Shown here: positions 14,286 through 27,055 of the stretch, piece after piece
Position numbering within the stretch: position 1 is the first letter of the stretch
Layout of the letters: each line of letters begins with the position of its first letter
Assembly: GCA_017163975.1 (NCBI GenBank)
Contig: JAFFSR010000136.1
Span: 11,343,501 to 11,407,500 of the forward strand
Reading direction: 5' to 3'
From: Anastatus disparis
Taxonomy: Eukaryota; Arthropoda; Insecta; Hymenoptera; Eupelmidae
Length of the DNA: 64,000 nucleotides
Position numbers and translations under genes: made by a program
Notes under the pieces: model-generated
Seen by the model: the letters and a program-made list of their open reading frames with translations, nothing else
Databases searched by the model: none
What the model was told of the DNA's origin: nothing

Positions 14286-15597
14286 GCAAAACTCAATCAA
14301 GAGAGGTCATACAGACGCCAACTGTCAAGTTTAAAGGCAGCTTTAGAGAGAAAAAAATAAGCGTAATGTTTATAATACATATACCGACCTCATTTATATG
14401 GGCTTTAATTAGTATTTAAAGTTTCTCTTCTTTTCCTTTAATTTTTCTCCATTCCTTGTTTTTACCTTTTTCGTCATTAAACATATACACACATATATAC
14501 AATCCTCATCTATCCTAAGCATCACACACATGCCTTTTGCACTTATGTAGATCCGGTTGTGTGTAGCTTTAGAGCATTAAATCCCAGCCAGAGTAAGAGA
14601 GAAATAGTAGAGAGCGAGCAAAGAGAGAAAAAGGGAGGCTGAAAAGGAAAGGGTAATCTCGTAAACGAGAAGCAAGCGCCGCATTAATCCGTCGGCGTGT
14701 GCGCGTATACAAAACCGGATGGCTATATAGCAAACTGAAGCTGTTGCTACTGCGTTGCGTTGCTCCTCCTGCTGCTATATACTGCTGTTACTGTTGCTGC
14801 TCTGACTCTGCCTCTGCTATACTGTTTTTCCAAGCCGCGACATTAATAAACTCTTATCCAGCAACCATCCGCGGACTGTTCAGCTTTGCTTGTTTTTCCG
14901 CTTGGAAAATGGCGACAGAACGACTGCTAATCCCGATTCGATTGTACTCTCCATTTTCGTACCTTTTTTTTTCTTTTCGTTCTTTTACTGAGTTTCAAAA
15001 TTTTATTTTGGAGGATTTTTTTCAGCTATTTTATTTTTTATTTGGGGTTTGACCTACTTAGATTTTGTTAAAGTACTTCGATCGTAGGATTTTGAATTTT
15101 GTACACGTTAGAATTCGGTATTGCCGTAGCTAAAGATTTTTAAATTTCGATAAGGCTGGCTATTGAATTTTGTTTTCTACTAAAAGTAAATAGTGTGGTT
15201 TTTGGTCCTTTTAAAATTTACTTGGAAAATTGGACGTTTAAAAGCACTTTATTACTAATGCTGACTTTCTAACTATGGCTCTGAATCATTTTAGTTCTAT
15301 ATGCTGACCTTCTAACGATACTTCTGATTTAGTAATGAATGGTTATAGGTATAATCCTCTGATTATTTACTAGCTGTTAAATTTCATTGCTCAATAAATC
15401 TATAGCTATTGAAATATATATAGGTTAGCAGTATCGATGCATATATACGTAAATTCGAGCGAAATAAACAAGAGATAATTGTCTTTCAAGTATTTTAATA
15501 TTTTAAGCTATAAATAACAGACAGGTAAATAATATTATTTAGTAGAAATAAAAACTTTTATCATACAATAAATTTATATTAAAATCATTGAAAATTA
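14286..15597. other. intergenic, no gene recognised; CTG-rich island
   Basis: 14570-14960 is GC-richer than its surroundings and contains a CTG/CTC-rich stretch at 14740-14825. The frame at 14699-15052 covers it, but its translation is Leu/Cys/Ser-rich low complexity with no domain. The rest is AT-rich with nothing recognisable. Confidence 0.5.
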
Positions 15598-15905
15598 TAC
15601 TGTTAAAGAAGATATGAAATTTTATGCACATACTTTAATTTTCAACAAAATTTACACATAAAATTTTATATGTTTCAAACATCAAAATGATATTAATGTA
15701 CATTACGCATGAAAATTAATGTTTATCAACATAAATTTATTTTCATTAATATTAATAAATTTCATTGTAATTTCAGTGTAAGATTATATGAATTTTAATG
15801 CAAAAATTACTCAAAATTTGTTTTTAGTAGTTTTTTTTTATTCTTAAATTAATTCCATTCAAATTTAACAAAAATTGTAAATATTTCATTATACACACAT
15901 ACAAA

Positions 15906-16106
15906 TTTTTTTTTTAACGTCGCTATATTTATGCTATGCTATTTTTGCTATGCTAATCAGCAACGGAGCTCGTAAGTGTATTTATGAACAAAGCACATAT
16001 AATGTACAGTGGTGCTTGTATCAATCGGCTGTCGAGAGCGGGATTCGAAATCAGAGCCCCGAGATTACGAATCCAACGCTCTACCGACTGAGCCACTCAC
16101 CGGCTC
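15906..16106 (-). mobile_element. tRNA-derived SINE, copy 1
   Basis: On the minus strand it starts near 16106 with a tRNA-like head (A-box-like TGGCTCAGTCGGTAGAGCG, B-box-like TTTCGAATCCC), then a tRNA-unrelated body ending in a run of A (T's at 15906-15915). Copy 2 at 24818 shares both head and body, which marks a mobile family rather than a tRNA gene. The clover-leaf pairing is too degraded for a functional tRNA. Confidence 0.8.
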
Positions 16107-16241
16107 ACTTACATAAAATATAATATGGTCTTCTGAAAACAAATTTCATGTAATCTCACAGTAAAATTGTAGTGAAATTTATTAATATTCATGGAAATCA
16201 GTGTTAATGCTGATAAACATTAATTTTCATTCGTGTTGTAC

Positions 16242-16368
16242 ACCCAACGTTAATTGATTCTTTCCGAATTTTTTAAAATGTTCCAATAGAAACAAAGAAA
16301 ACAACAGAATGGTCCAATGAAAGTTCAGGATTTCAAAACATTCGGAAAGAATCCATTAACGGTGGGTG
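16242..16368. mobile_element. 127-bp MITE nested in the right arm
   Basis: The inverted ends ACCCAACGTTAATTGATTC and ACCCACCGTTAATGGATTC (as read from the complement) each extend into TTTCCGAAT. It is flanked by a direct repeat GTAC (16238-16241 and 16369-16372). The uninterrupted sister arm at about 15670-15690 reads straight across the site, confirming an insertion. The superfamily is not assigned. Confidence 0.75.
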
Positions 16369-16902
16369 TACATTAATATCACTTTGATAGTGAGTAAAAA
16401 AAAATTCCATTTTATGTGCAAATTTCATCGAAAATTAAAGTAAGTCTTTTTTAGCAGCGTGTATATTAATTTTCAAAAGTTCCTGCACAATACAATTTTG
16501 AATTTTGCATATAAGTAAAATAAATAGAATATCTTTTGATTTCCTTGAACAATAATTCCATTAGGATGTCCGTAATTTTGGTTAGAGGAAATTTAGGTTC
16601 TTATTCAACACCTTCTCTATTCCTAATTCAACGATTAAAGTCCTTGGTCATCATTCTGAAGTCTGCTTTTCAACTAGTCGAGAAATTTTGCGGAAACTAG
16701 TGGAGTTTAACTCCCTTAAATTTAATAGATATACCTTGCGAAAAAAGCTTTTTTCCTAAAAAATGTTCTTTGAATACAATTTTAAAATCCGAACTTTTAA
16801 AATAAATACTTTTTTATTTACTTAAATTGAAATAAAAAAATTTTATATCTAAAAAGTGAATTTTATTAAAAAATAAAATCAAGCTACAATCTTTTGCGAA
16901 TA

Positions 16903-17136
16903 TACCGTGAAGGACGTAATTTCTGATCACCTAAGAGGTATTTCTGATCACATATTTACATGTAAAAAAGTAAAAGTATATTTCTTTTTCACACAAACGA
17001 AGCATTTCTTATGCTCAATCTACTTTTCCTCATAAATTAAAAAAAGGTTTTTCCTACTAGAATCTTAAAGATTATGATTTATAATAAATAATGATCAGAA
17101 ATTACGCCCTGATCAGGAACTACGTCCTTTACGGTA
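16903..17136. mobile_element. inverted-repeat element, 234 bp
   Basis: The ends TACCGTGAAGGACGTAATTT and TACCGTAAAGGACGTAGTTC (complement of the right end) continue to match to 27 bp with three differences. CTGATCA recurs inside both arms. No coding sequence. Probably a MITE. Confidence 0.65.
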
Positions 17137-20100
17137 GTAAAATAATTTGCTTTCAATTAAAATTTTTTATATAAATATTATAAAATAGCTTTATTAAGAA
17201 ATATTTAATAAAATTTTAAAAACCAATTAATATTTATATTTTTATATAAAAAGTTGTTTGATTATTTAGCAATAAAATTAAAACTCCTATATAGTTTTAT
17301 TAAAAATCACGTTGAGTGAACTTTCAAAAGACTTTTAATATATAAATGCTCTTTTCTTTTTAGTTTAACTTATTTATAGTACAAATGCTAAAGTGCAGTG
17401 AAAAAGAGAACGTTTTAGAGCCACTATACCGATGACCCGAGCGTACCGATCGTTTTGTTCTTTTCTATATTTTTTTTCTAGTTTTTTTCTCTTTCTTCTC
17501 TTTTTTTTTGCTATAAGGTGAAACGCGCATTGTTCCTTTGCTGTATGTTCTTTTTTTTTATTTTAACGTTCGTTCACGATTTTCTAACGCTGCAGTAATC
17601 GGAGCTTTCTTCTCTCTTTTGGTTTGCTAGTTCGCGTGTACGATTTCTAGGAACCGACTATACTGGACTACTACTACTACTACTGCTGCTGGCCGTGGTT
17701 TAATGAAAAATTATCGCACATTCGACTTCATTAAATGTGGGAACCAAATTTGCCTTCTTTTTCTTTCATTTATTTTTTTTTCTTTCTGTTTTTTTTTTTG
17801 CTCTTTGGTTAATGTGAACTAGTTCTTTCTGTATGTATTGATTTGGAATATTCCCAGTTTCGTTACAAAGTTTATTGAATTACAATATTGGAAAATGTTT
17901 GGTTTCAAAATACATAGTAGTAAGTAAATACTGTCCGATCTAATTTTAATGTTTCAATTTATTGTACTGACTCTTTTTTTATCACTCTCAAATATAGAAC
18001 CTTTTATTATTGTTATTATCATTATTATTTTTCATAATGCACTTTTTTCATTGTTAGCTAATGCACTTTAGTGAAACAAGTTTATTTTATAATGAAAATT
18101 GTGCTATTCAAGCAATGTTATTAAATTTTTTAAATTTATGAAGCAAGCTTATTTTTATTTTCAAGATTTCTTGTTTCAGAATAATAAGCAATATAAACAA
18201 TTTCGTAGCTCAAAGATACTCCTTCATAAAATATAACTATAGCTTTCCGCGATGTACAGACGATTATGAATTTTGTATTTTCGTTTTATATACCATATTA
18301 CTATAGATTATTTATAATCGATGTTTTTCAATCAATTTTCTCTGGTCAGATTTAAAAAATCCATAATATCGGATAAATAAAATATATAATAATCTGATAG
18401 GATTAGCGTACGTTTTTTTCTAAGCTAATCCTTTTTAAAGCTCGAATTTCAGAAAAAAAAAATTGTTACTTTCATTGAATATTTCTCGACAAAAGAAATT
18501 TTTCAACAAGTTCTTATCAGTGCAGCCATTTTAGCCATCAGCCAGTCATACATACATATAACCATATAGTAAGCTTCGCCTTTACTCTCGAATGGGAGGA
18601 AACTATCTTTGAAGGAAGCAAAAAGCTGTAATGACGCGCGTGATAGGTAGCAAAATTTCCTCTCCATCCTAAAGACTAGAAGAGTACTCTTTCACTTCTC
18701 TGTCTCTCTTCCTCTCTCGATAAACGAGAATGTGTGCATCGAGGCAGAAGCTCCACGAAATTTCCGGCTATGGCCATCGAAGAGTAGTAGTAGGAGTGCC
18801 TCTTTTCCGTGATTTCCGCTGTATATTCTCGACCTTGGCACCCTTCTTCTTCTGCTTATAGAAGGATCTTAAAGGAAAGTCCATGGGGGGTCGGAGTAGC
18901 AAAATACGCTGCTGCTGCTACTACTGCTCCTCGGGCTGCTGCTTCTTCTTCTTCCGCGAAAAGCAGAACGATAACAATATCAATGATATTCATCTTAATG
19001 AACGTTCCTTCGGGAAGCGTATGATTTCCGGGGGGTTCCGTTTGGCTTACTTTTACGTTATATTCTCTCGAATACCTTTTATCATTCCTTCTCTTTCTAT
19101 TTTCCATTTCTCTTTCTATTTTCCCTTACAAAGTCACTTTTGCTAATGACAATGGTTCAGGGCTTCTCAAGTGGACTATGTTAATTTTATGGAGGTTTGA
19201 TTACTTTCTATTTTCTGTTTGGAAAAAGGTTTTCTTTCTTTTTTCCATTTCTTTGCTTCTGCGCTTAGGGAGAATTCAGATTATCATTATTGTTATTGAA
19301 TAGATTATTATTGAGATGATGGTTGCTATTATTTTTGGAAATTTTATTATGTCTTGGATATTTTTAAACAAGAGTTAAAAAAAGTGAATAAAAATATCGA
19401 AATGTTTTATCGTACGAATAAATGTTAAAAATATTTTAGAGAAGTAAATTTGTAACATTAAAGTTGTAGACAAAAATAAATGTTGTCCTGTAAGTTATTT
19501 ATATAAAGAAAAACTATTTAGTCAGCAATGCTTTTAAATTGATTGCTACAATCAATTCATTTCCCTCAGCTTCTCTATAAATAAATGCGTTGAACAGAAT
19601 AGAATAAAAAATAACTTTTTGTTAAAAGTGTTTGTTATTATTAGGAAATATGGTGACACAGTCAAGGTTTTCATAGCATTTGCCCACACAAAGTTAACAT
19701 TTATAAATGAGCAGAAAGAAAGAGAGAGAGTGAGTGAATACGCGCGAGCGCCCTAAATGGTTAGTGAATTAAAAGTTTTATTTTGCTTTCATACAAACTT
19801 AGCTTTAAGTTTATGAATGCATTTTTAAACTTGTTGAACAGTTTTGCATGCTTTCCAAACCACCGAATCAGAATGTATACACTATTTTTTTTTTTTTTTT
19901 AATGCTTCTAAATTGTTTTTCTTTATATTTATTTTTAAAAAATATCCTTTTCAAATTCATTTTATTCAATTATTTTTAGTTATTTGTTGAAAATAATTAA
20001 AAGTCTTTAAAAAGGATAGAAAAATTTTCGGTTTATTTTGACATCATTAAATCTACCACTTACAAAGATATTTGTGTAATGTTGAAAAATTTACACCACA

Positions 20101-23100
20101 ATTATTATCGCTAAGAAAAGGTAAAAGAAGTTTCGCATTCCATCGAAGATTATCGAGTTTCAGGGTAAACAATTTATAAAATTTTTCACTGCCGACGTCG
20201 TCGTCGTTGCATAATTTATCTCCCTTGATACCTTCGAGAGCTTAAAGCTTTTTTTTACAATCAATTTCCCCAAAGCCTCACGTGAACGCCCGTCGCTCTT
20301 TCTTCTTTTTTTTCACCCTCACTTTTCTCTCTCTCTCTCTCTTTCTTTTTTCCACCTTCTTTTTTTTACATGACAACGTCGTTCAGCATACGCGACGAGG
20401 CAATATGTCAAGGTCTTTCTTTGCCGATCTCTTTTCACTTTGCAAAAGCTCGGTCAACTCAACCCTAAGTATTATCTCTTACCTTTTATTTTTTTTACTC
20501 TTTACGTGGCGTCAGTTTGCTTTTTTTATTAAACACATTTATTCGCTATCGACGAATCTAATCTTCGCAACGATCCTTTTCATTTGTGGCAGGTGTCTAA
20601 CTTATACGAGAACCAAGAATAATCGATTCATTAGGCTAATTTTGTCGAGCGAAATAGGAAATTATTTGCAGAACTTTGAATTTGAATGACGTTATTTTCA
20701 ACAGTGCTACGTGTTTTTTAATTTTAAATAATATGGAACTATAATTTTTTCAAATAAAAAATAATTATTGTACAAAAATAGGTTGGTTTATGCAAAAGCT
20801 CTTGATATTCTAAAAGAACAAAATTTTTTTACGATTTATAAAAAAAAATATAAATATTTAAAAAGTCAGTTGAAGTTTTGTTTTTATAAAGTTGTTAATT
20901 TAAAAAATTTTTTAAAACAGTTTTAATAAAATAAATTATTTAATTCTCACTCTGTTTTATTTGCAATTTTACAAGTTTAAAATTTGTTCTGGCTTCTTTG
21001 TAATTCTAAGTTTATAATTAATTTATAAAATATAATTCACAAGTATAAAAAGGTAGATTGCTTTATGAATTCATATGGGATAAGCTAAATTTTTTTTCCA
21101 ACAATATCTTACTAACAAAGCTTTCAAAACGATTTGAAGAGATCTTCAGAATAAATGTCTTACAAAAAAAAAAATTTTTTTTTCCAAAAAAAAAAATTAA
21201 AGGAAAAGTAAGAAGAATGCTCTAAAAGTAAGTCAAGTGAAAGAAGTTACTTTGGAAGTGGAAGCCGCATCACCAGTAGCGGTCTGAATGGTAAGACATT
21301 CTTTCTGAGCAATACGAAAATTGTTCATTCGACCTCAGCCTGCGGTCTCTTTTTTTTCTTCCCAAGATTCTTTAAAAAAAAAAAACTGTTCCTTTATGCT
21401 CTGTTTTTTTTAGACTTTCCTTTCCAAGCACTAAGTAAACGCGCGTTCGTTCGCCTAAACCTCTACTAATCGATCCGCACTATTTTTGCGTAAAAGTTAA
21501 TATTTGTATTTTAACTAAAAAAAAGCTAGCCTTAATAACGTTTCTAAGAATTTTTCTAAATAATGGTAGAGCATAAAGAACATTGCGTTAAATTAACATA
21601 ATTTGGTAAAAGCAGCATATAATTTAAACATTTTAGCATAAGAAAGCTAGTAGTAACCCTCAAGTGTAAACATAATCACTTCCGTGAAATCTCGTCCTTT
21701 CTCCACAGCAAAACCACGAAAATCTTAGCTACTAGCAATTACTCGGAACTTGCTAAGATGTACACACGTACTATACTAAAGAAATAGAAGAAGAAGCATT
21801 CTAAGTGTATATACATATATATACACGTGTGTAGATTTCAGAGTTAAAAGAAAAGATCGAAAGGAAGGTGCAGCCAGTAGGAGAGAAGAAGAAAAATAAG
21901 AAAAAGTAAAGAAAAGTAAGCAAAGCTCTGTTAGTGTATATATGTACATATATACACATATAAAGCGCGAAGAAGCAAACATTGGGATTCCAAGCATTGG
22001 TAGCCTTAGAGCTACTCGGTAGCAATTAACTGAATCGTTCCGATAAGCGTCGTGCACACGCCCAAACTATCTCTTTCCCACTTTGGCAAAAAAAAGCTCG
22101 TTTATTTTTGGTAAAGCTCGTAAGTTGCAACGTAAACAGCCTATATACCATAAAAACGTGTAAATATTAAAATACGCGTAAACATTTATAATATCGGTTA
22201 TATTGCAATTAAATTTATATTCATTGGGATAACAAAAGTGAACGAGAGAGCAAGAGAGCAAAAATATCCATATATAGATAGAGTAGTAGTAGCATATACA
22301 TAGAAAGGTTCAGTTTGGATAAATGGCTTTCCAGTAAGTGGAAGCTGACAAGGCCAGAAAGAAATTGCCGCCATTACAATTTCAGATCGATATAGCCTCA
22401 AGCCTCGCGCCGGGTTGTGAAAATCCTTCCCCTCATCCTCAGCCCCCTTTCCCCCCTCATATATATGCAATCTACATTTAATCGCGTATATTACGTGTAA
22501 ATTCGTGTATATCCACATTGGGCTACAAAGTCTCGATTATATATGTATACATAATAATACTCTGTGTATACATATATGGGAATCTCTATTACATATATGT
22601 ATGTACATTCTAAAGCTGGAGCGCGAACGCTGTTGTATTTCGCTGAGAGTTTGCTAATAATGCCCTTCCCTACAAAAGAGCCAGAGTTGGGTTATTTAAT
22701 ATGCAGTTTTTGCTGAAAGAGAGAGAGAGAGAGAGAGGGAGAAAAAAAAATAAAGAGCAAGTGAGATGGTAGAAAAGTTTGATTACTTTTTTCCAAGCTC
22801 TTGTGCACGAGTAGTGTAGCAGTTAGCGCTGCTGGCTTGTGTATTATAAAAGCGCGGCACAAGACGACGAGAACTCGCTAATGGCCTCTCCCCTGGTATA
22901 AAATACTGATTGGAGATGTAGGCTACAAAATTTTCTGTAATAACCTAGAGAGCTAAAGCTCTGTGTTGTATTGTAGGCGTGAGGGAAAATTTTAGCGAAC
23001 CGGAAAAAGCTCACTAATTATCACACTAAACAGTAGTAGCCCATAAGTTATTGCTGATAAAAATACATGAGGGTCGGAATTATATTTAGGGGCTTTCGGT

Positions 23101-24817
23101 GAAAGTCTTTTTTTATTCTACATGGTTATAAGTTCTGGAAATTCATTTGGAAAACAAATAAAAAAAACAAACCATTATAATAATTGACTTTGTTGATTTA
23201 ACAGCGCTTGTATACGTACAAGTGCATCGAGTAGTTTTCAAAGATAAAAATATGAATTTGAGAATATAACTTTTTTTAGTTGAGTTAAATGTATGTGAAT
23301 TTCACAAAAGTCGACAAGAGTTCAAGCAGATTCAAATGATTAATTAAAGAGTGGCATTAAATGTATAGAAGAGATTTTGTATTTGATTCGTTTGTTAAAA
23401 GAGTATTTTTGTTTGTTTTTTATTTTCTGATTATATTGTTTATAAAGGCTTCTTTGTGTCCAAATGATGCGTTACATTTTGAAAGCAAAATTTTTTCTGC
23501 TTTATCAACTTTTAATTAAGTTTTTTTTATATTATTCAACGATATTCTTTTTCGAAAGTTGTATTGTTACGTTACTACTGTGTATACTGTTCATAAGTGT
23601 TTTGTTACGAACTATAAAAAAACGTAACTCTTGTTAATAAAAAAAAATTATAATGAAAATTAATTGAAAAACCGTAATCAATATGTTTTATGGAAAATAA
23701 TATTTGATACTTTGCAAAGAGAATCATAATAAAGTTTTCTTTTTCTGCGAGATTGTGAATTGCGAAAATTAAAGAATAAATAGTGTATTCTTTATTAACT
23801 CGAGGTAAACATTTATTTCCTTACTAGCGATGAAATGTTATATTTTGAGAACATATTGAAATTTGTTTTCTCTCAGTTTAACCTAAAAGAAATTTTATTA
23901 AATTTTGAATTTTTGTTATAAACAAAGAAACATCAACTTTTAACATTATTGCTTCATCAAAGAGAAAGCTTTGTGGTACTAACCAATTTTTGTGAAATAA
24001 CAGTATGATATGATATTTTGAGTAGTTATTTATCAAAATATGTTATTTTTTGAAAATATGTTATGCGTATGTGTATTCATCTATATATGTAAGACCATAT
24101 TTTGAGAACGGATAATCTGATTTTGATCCAACACACGACCTACATTTTTTATTTTTTTTTTATTACATGACAGCTGAATATTATTTCTATATTTTATCTT
24201 ATACGTTTTTATTTTATATTCTTTTTTCCATTTTTAAAAATTATTTTTCTTTTTAATGTCAATTTATTTTTAGATTTTAATGTCGATTTAATTTAATACG
24301 CGAAAATAAATATCGATGTCGTATTATTTTTATCGCCTCCGGCAAATATCTTTTGGATTGTTGTCATTAGTCTTTTGTTATATGGAAAAACGTTACTTTT
24401 TTTTTTAAATAAATTGTTATAACTCTGAAACTGCGTAATATAACTTAATTAAATTTAATTGGATTGTTATTAATGAAAAATACTATACGATATAGAATTT
24501 TCAAGATTATGCCGACTATATTTCTTTTTTAGAAACGATTATTGTTGATAATGATAAATACTGGACTGTACATAATTTTCAAGATTATACTGGCTATAAC
24601 TACCTTTCAAAAACGATTTTAATACCAAAAGTCATTTTTCTATAATACTCAGTAACTCGAGTAAACCTAAATTAATCCCATTCAAATTTTACAGAAGTAT
24701 TATATATTATTTTAACATACGTTGAATAAATATAATAATAACTTATAAGTTGAATTAATTTTCCAGATGATCGTTTTTGATTTTATTATTTTACATAATT
24801 TATCATTCAAAACAGAG
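17137..24817. other. intergenic, no gene recognised
   Basis: AT-rich DNA with GC-richer islands at about 18570-19040 (CTG/CTT triplets), 20160-20420 and 22020-22960. Also present are triplet CTA/CTG repeats at 17672-17692, a GA run at 22718-22738 and many TATA/CATA runs at 22500-22610. Frames up to 135 residues (20282-20689) are Phe/Leu/Ser-rich and lack domains. 24500-24540 and 24575-24618 look like a degenerate direct repeat around TTTTCAAGATTAT. Confidence 0.55.
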
Positions 24818-25708
24818 TTGGTCTGTGGCTCATTCGGTAAGGCGTTGGATTCATAATCTCGGGGTTCTGAGTTCGAATCTCGCTCTCGGCCATTTTATAC
24901 AATTCAAGCACCACTGTATGTTTCATGTGCTTTGTTCACAAATAAACTTATGAACTCCGTCGCTGGTTAGCATTAGGGGTGTGCGAGTAGCTTGAACTAC
25001 GAGTAAGTCGAACAAATTACTCGACTCGACTCGAGCTCGTCCGAATCGAGTATTAACTCGAACTTTTCGAGTTACTCGAATTTATCGAGTTATTCAAAAA
25101 AATATGAACTACTCGAATAGCTCGAGTTATTCGAAGAAATATGAACTACTCGAATAACTGGTGTTACTCGAAAAAATATGAACTACTCGAATAACTCGAG
25201 TTACTCGAATGACTCGAGTTATTTGAATGACTCGAGCTACTTGAATAACTCGAACAACTAGATTATATTATTATATAGTAATTAGTTCTTTTTTATACGA
25301 AAAAAATTATTTTTTTACTCTTTATTTCATTAACTTGCCGTGAATTCCGTTTATCCGTCTATTCAGAAAGAATATTGGAATAACTTTCAAACTAACTTCG
25401 AGTCGAGTATTATATTCGAGTAAATCGAACTTTTCGAGTTACTCGAATCTATCGAGTAACTTGAACCATCCGAGTTACTCGAATCCATCGAGTAATCGAG
25501 CCATCCGAGTAATTCAAATTATTCGAGCAATTCATATTTTTTCGAGTAGTTCGTATTTTTTCGAGTACTTAAGTATCTCGAGTACTCGACTCGAACTCGA
25601 AGAAAAAACTCGACTCGACTCGAACTCGATTATTCAAGTATTTGCACACCCCTAATTAGCATAGCGAAAATAGTATAGCATAAATATAGCGATGTTAAAA
25701 AAAAAAAA
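24818..25708 (+). mobile_element. tRNA-derived SINE, copy 2, split by a hAT element
   Basis: The tRNA-like head is at 24818-24892 (GTGGCTCATTCGGTAAGGCG and GAGTTCGAATCTC). The body continues to 24973 and resumes at 25663 after the insertion, ending in an A run at 25697-25708. The order and sequence match copy 1 on the opposite strand at 15906-16106. Confidence 0.8.
24974..25654. mobile_element. 681-bp hAT-like non-autonomous element, TCGA-rich
   Basis: The perfect 11-bp terminal inverted repeats are TAGGGGTGTGC and GCACACCCCTA. The flanking 8-bp duplication is GTTAGCAT (24966-24973) and ATTAGCAT (25655-25662), one mismatch, as expected for hAT. Both arms are packed with dozens of ACTCGA/TCGAGT units in inverted orientation around an AT-rich centre (25261-25390). 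There is no transposase frame. Confidence 0.85.
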
Positions 25709-26072
25709 TTATTCACTACATGTATTAATTTTTTTTTTAATTTTAAAATGATGTATTTTGTTTAATTAAGTACATTTATTAATTATATTTTAGAAACAAA
25801 AGTAATTATTTTTTAACATTTATTTGTAAAAGCTTTATTAGCTTAATTTGCTTTTATCAGCCATTTAAAAATAAATAAAGATTTTTTTATAAAATTTTTA
25901 AAATAAATGCTCGTCGATAATTATATTACAGTTAAAGTTTATTGGCTTATCAGTATTATCGAAAGCAAAAGCAAAAAATTTTTACTTAATGAGTTTAATA
26001 TGAAAAACATAATAATTAAATAATTGAATTGACATTATACATAGTACATAAAAATATATTTTATAGCACTGC

Positions 26073-26761
26073 GTGATTTAAATCCGCGCTTAAATCCCGC
26101 TGAGCCGAGAGTTAAAAGATAAATTTTTACGCTGTTCAATAATGAATATGATGCTGAATTCACTTAAAACACGCACTTATAATAAGCGATATTTTGAGAT
26201 CTGGATTATTTTTAAAAGTTTATTCATCGATAATAATAAAGTGTAGATTATTGCAACTCTTTTATGTCGATATTTTTCAAAATAAATAACAATTATAAGC
26301 GTGTAAAATACGTGTAAAATCAAAGTTAATATCAGTGTAACATATGAAGCGAAGAGGTAGTCATTTCGACGCTCTAAGACTCCGTCGCGTCTGTGATTCC
26401 CCTAAACGCAACTGCTAATACAATACATAAGTTACCAATTGTCGCTCCTACGGCCCTAATACATGTATGAAAGGAAATTTAGATTTTTACTATTACAGAA
26501 TTAATTTCAACAGTTTGACATAATGTTATTTCATGTTTTATATAATATTTTTAGTTTTTTTTTCTATTTATTATTCGCGAAGTGCTTAAATTTTGTTTTT
26601 TTCAGTTTTCGCTTTTTTTTACGATTTATCATTCGTAGAATGCCTAGTTTTGCTAGTATATAGAATTCGTTTTTTTAATGAATTATCATTCGTGGAGTGC
26701 ATAGCCTTTGTTTATTATTGAATTTTGAGAGTCTAGATGTAGTGCGGCGGATTTAAATCAC
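26073..26761. mobile_element. possible inverted-repeat element with internal tandem repeats
   Basis: The 15-bp perfect inverted ends are GTGATTTAAATCCGC (26073-26087) and GCGGATTTAAATCAC (26747-26761). Inside, a unit of about 57 bp containing TTATCATTCGTGGAGTGC occurs three times in diverged form (from about 26569, 26625 and 26683). No gene is seen. It could be part of a larger composite with the hairpins to the right. Confidence 0.45.
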
Positions 26762-26912
26762 TCGAGCTATAAAATAGTATACGATACTCGCGACTTAAAT
26801 TCACCTATTATTACACGGCGTTTAGGACCCTCGCTGGCGCTCGGGCCCTAACCTCGCCGTGTAATAATAGGTGATTTAAGTTGCCCGTATTGTAATATAC
26901 TATTGTGATTCA
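26750..26912. mobile_element. foldback element C
   Basis: ACTTAAATTCACCTATTATT then ACACGGCG on the left is mirrored by CGCCGTGTAATAATAGGTG then ATTTAAGT on the right, around a GC-rich loop (26825-26850). Weaker pairing extends outwards (AATAGTATAC with GTAATATACTATT). MITE-like, family unknown. Confidence 0.6.
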
Positions 26913-26929
26913 AAAAGTATGTAATAGTA

Positions 26930-27055
26930 CATTATGCAAAAAACGCGTAAAATATATGATTATCGCACAAGTCAGATTCGTTGCTTAGCTTGGGTGACAA
27001 ATGAGACGTGTGCGATGATTACTTTACGCATTAGTTGCGTATATTATTTTTTCTA
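26930..27055. repeat. inverted repeat next to element C
   Basis: AACGCGTAAAATATATGATT then ATCGCACA on the left is imperfectly mirrored by TGTGCGATGATTACTTTACG on the right. It is probably another decayed short element. The boundaries are approximate. Confidence 0.45.

Larger units (their letters stand above)
15598..16463. mobile_element. long-inverted-repeat MITE carrying two nested insertions
   Basis: The left arm (about 15600-15790) and right arm (about 16125-16461) are inverted copies sharing ACTTTAATTTTC, GATATTAATGTACA and GAAAATTAATGTTTATCA in order. The ends resemble CACTGTTAAA, as in the intact copy at 28577. The spacer is occupied by a tRNA-derived SINE and the right arm by a 127-bp MITE. 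Mariner-like by its ends. The boundaries are accurate to within several bases. Confidence 0.65.

Noticed and set aside
16029..16103. Functional tRNA gene on the minus strand
   Set aside because: Box A and B are present, but the stems do not pair well and the sequence continues into a SINE body shared with 24818-25708.
20282..20689. 135-residue plus-strand open frame
   Set aside because: Phe/Ser/Leu-rich translation of CT-rich tracts, with no domain, no splice context and no matching codon bias.
22804..22880. tRNA-like stretch (GTAGCAGTTAGCGC)
   Set aside because: It resembles an A box, but no B box or clover-leaf follows at the required spacing.
24818..24892. Functional tRNA gene on the plus strand
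   Set aside because: Same SINE head as above, with extra divergence in the A-box region.
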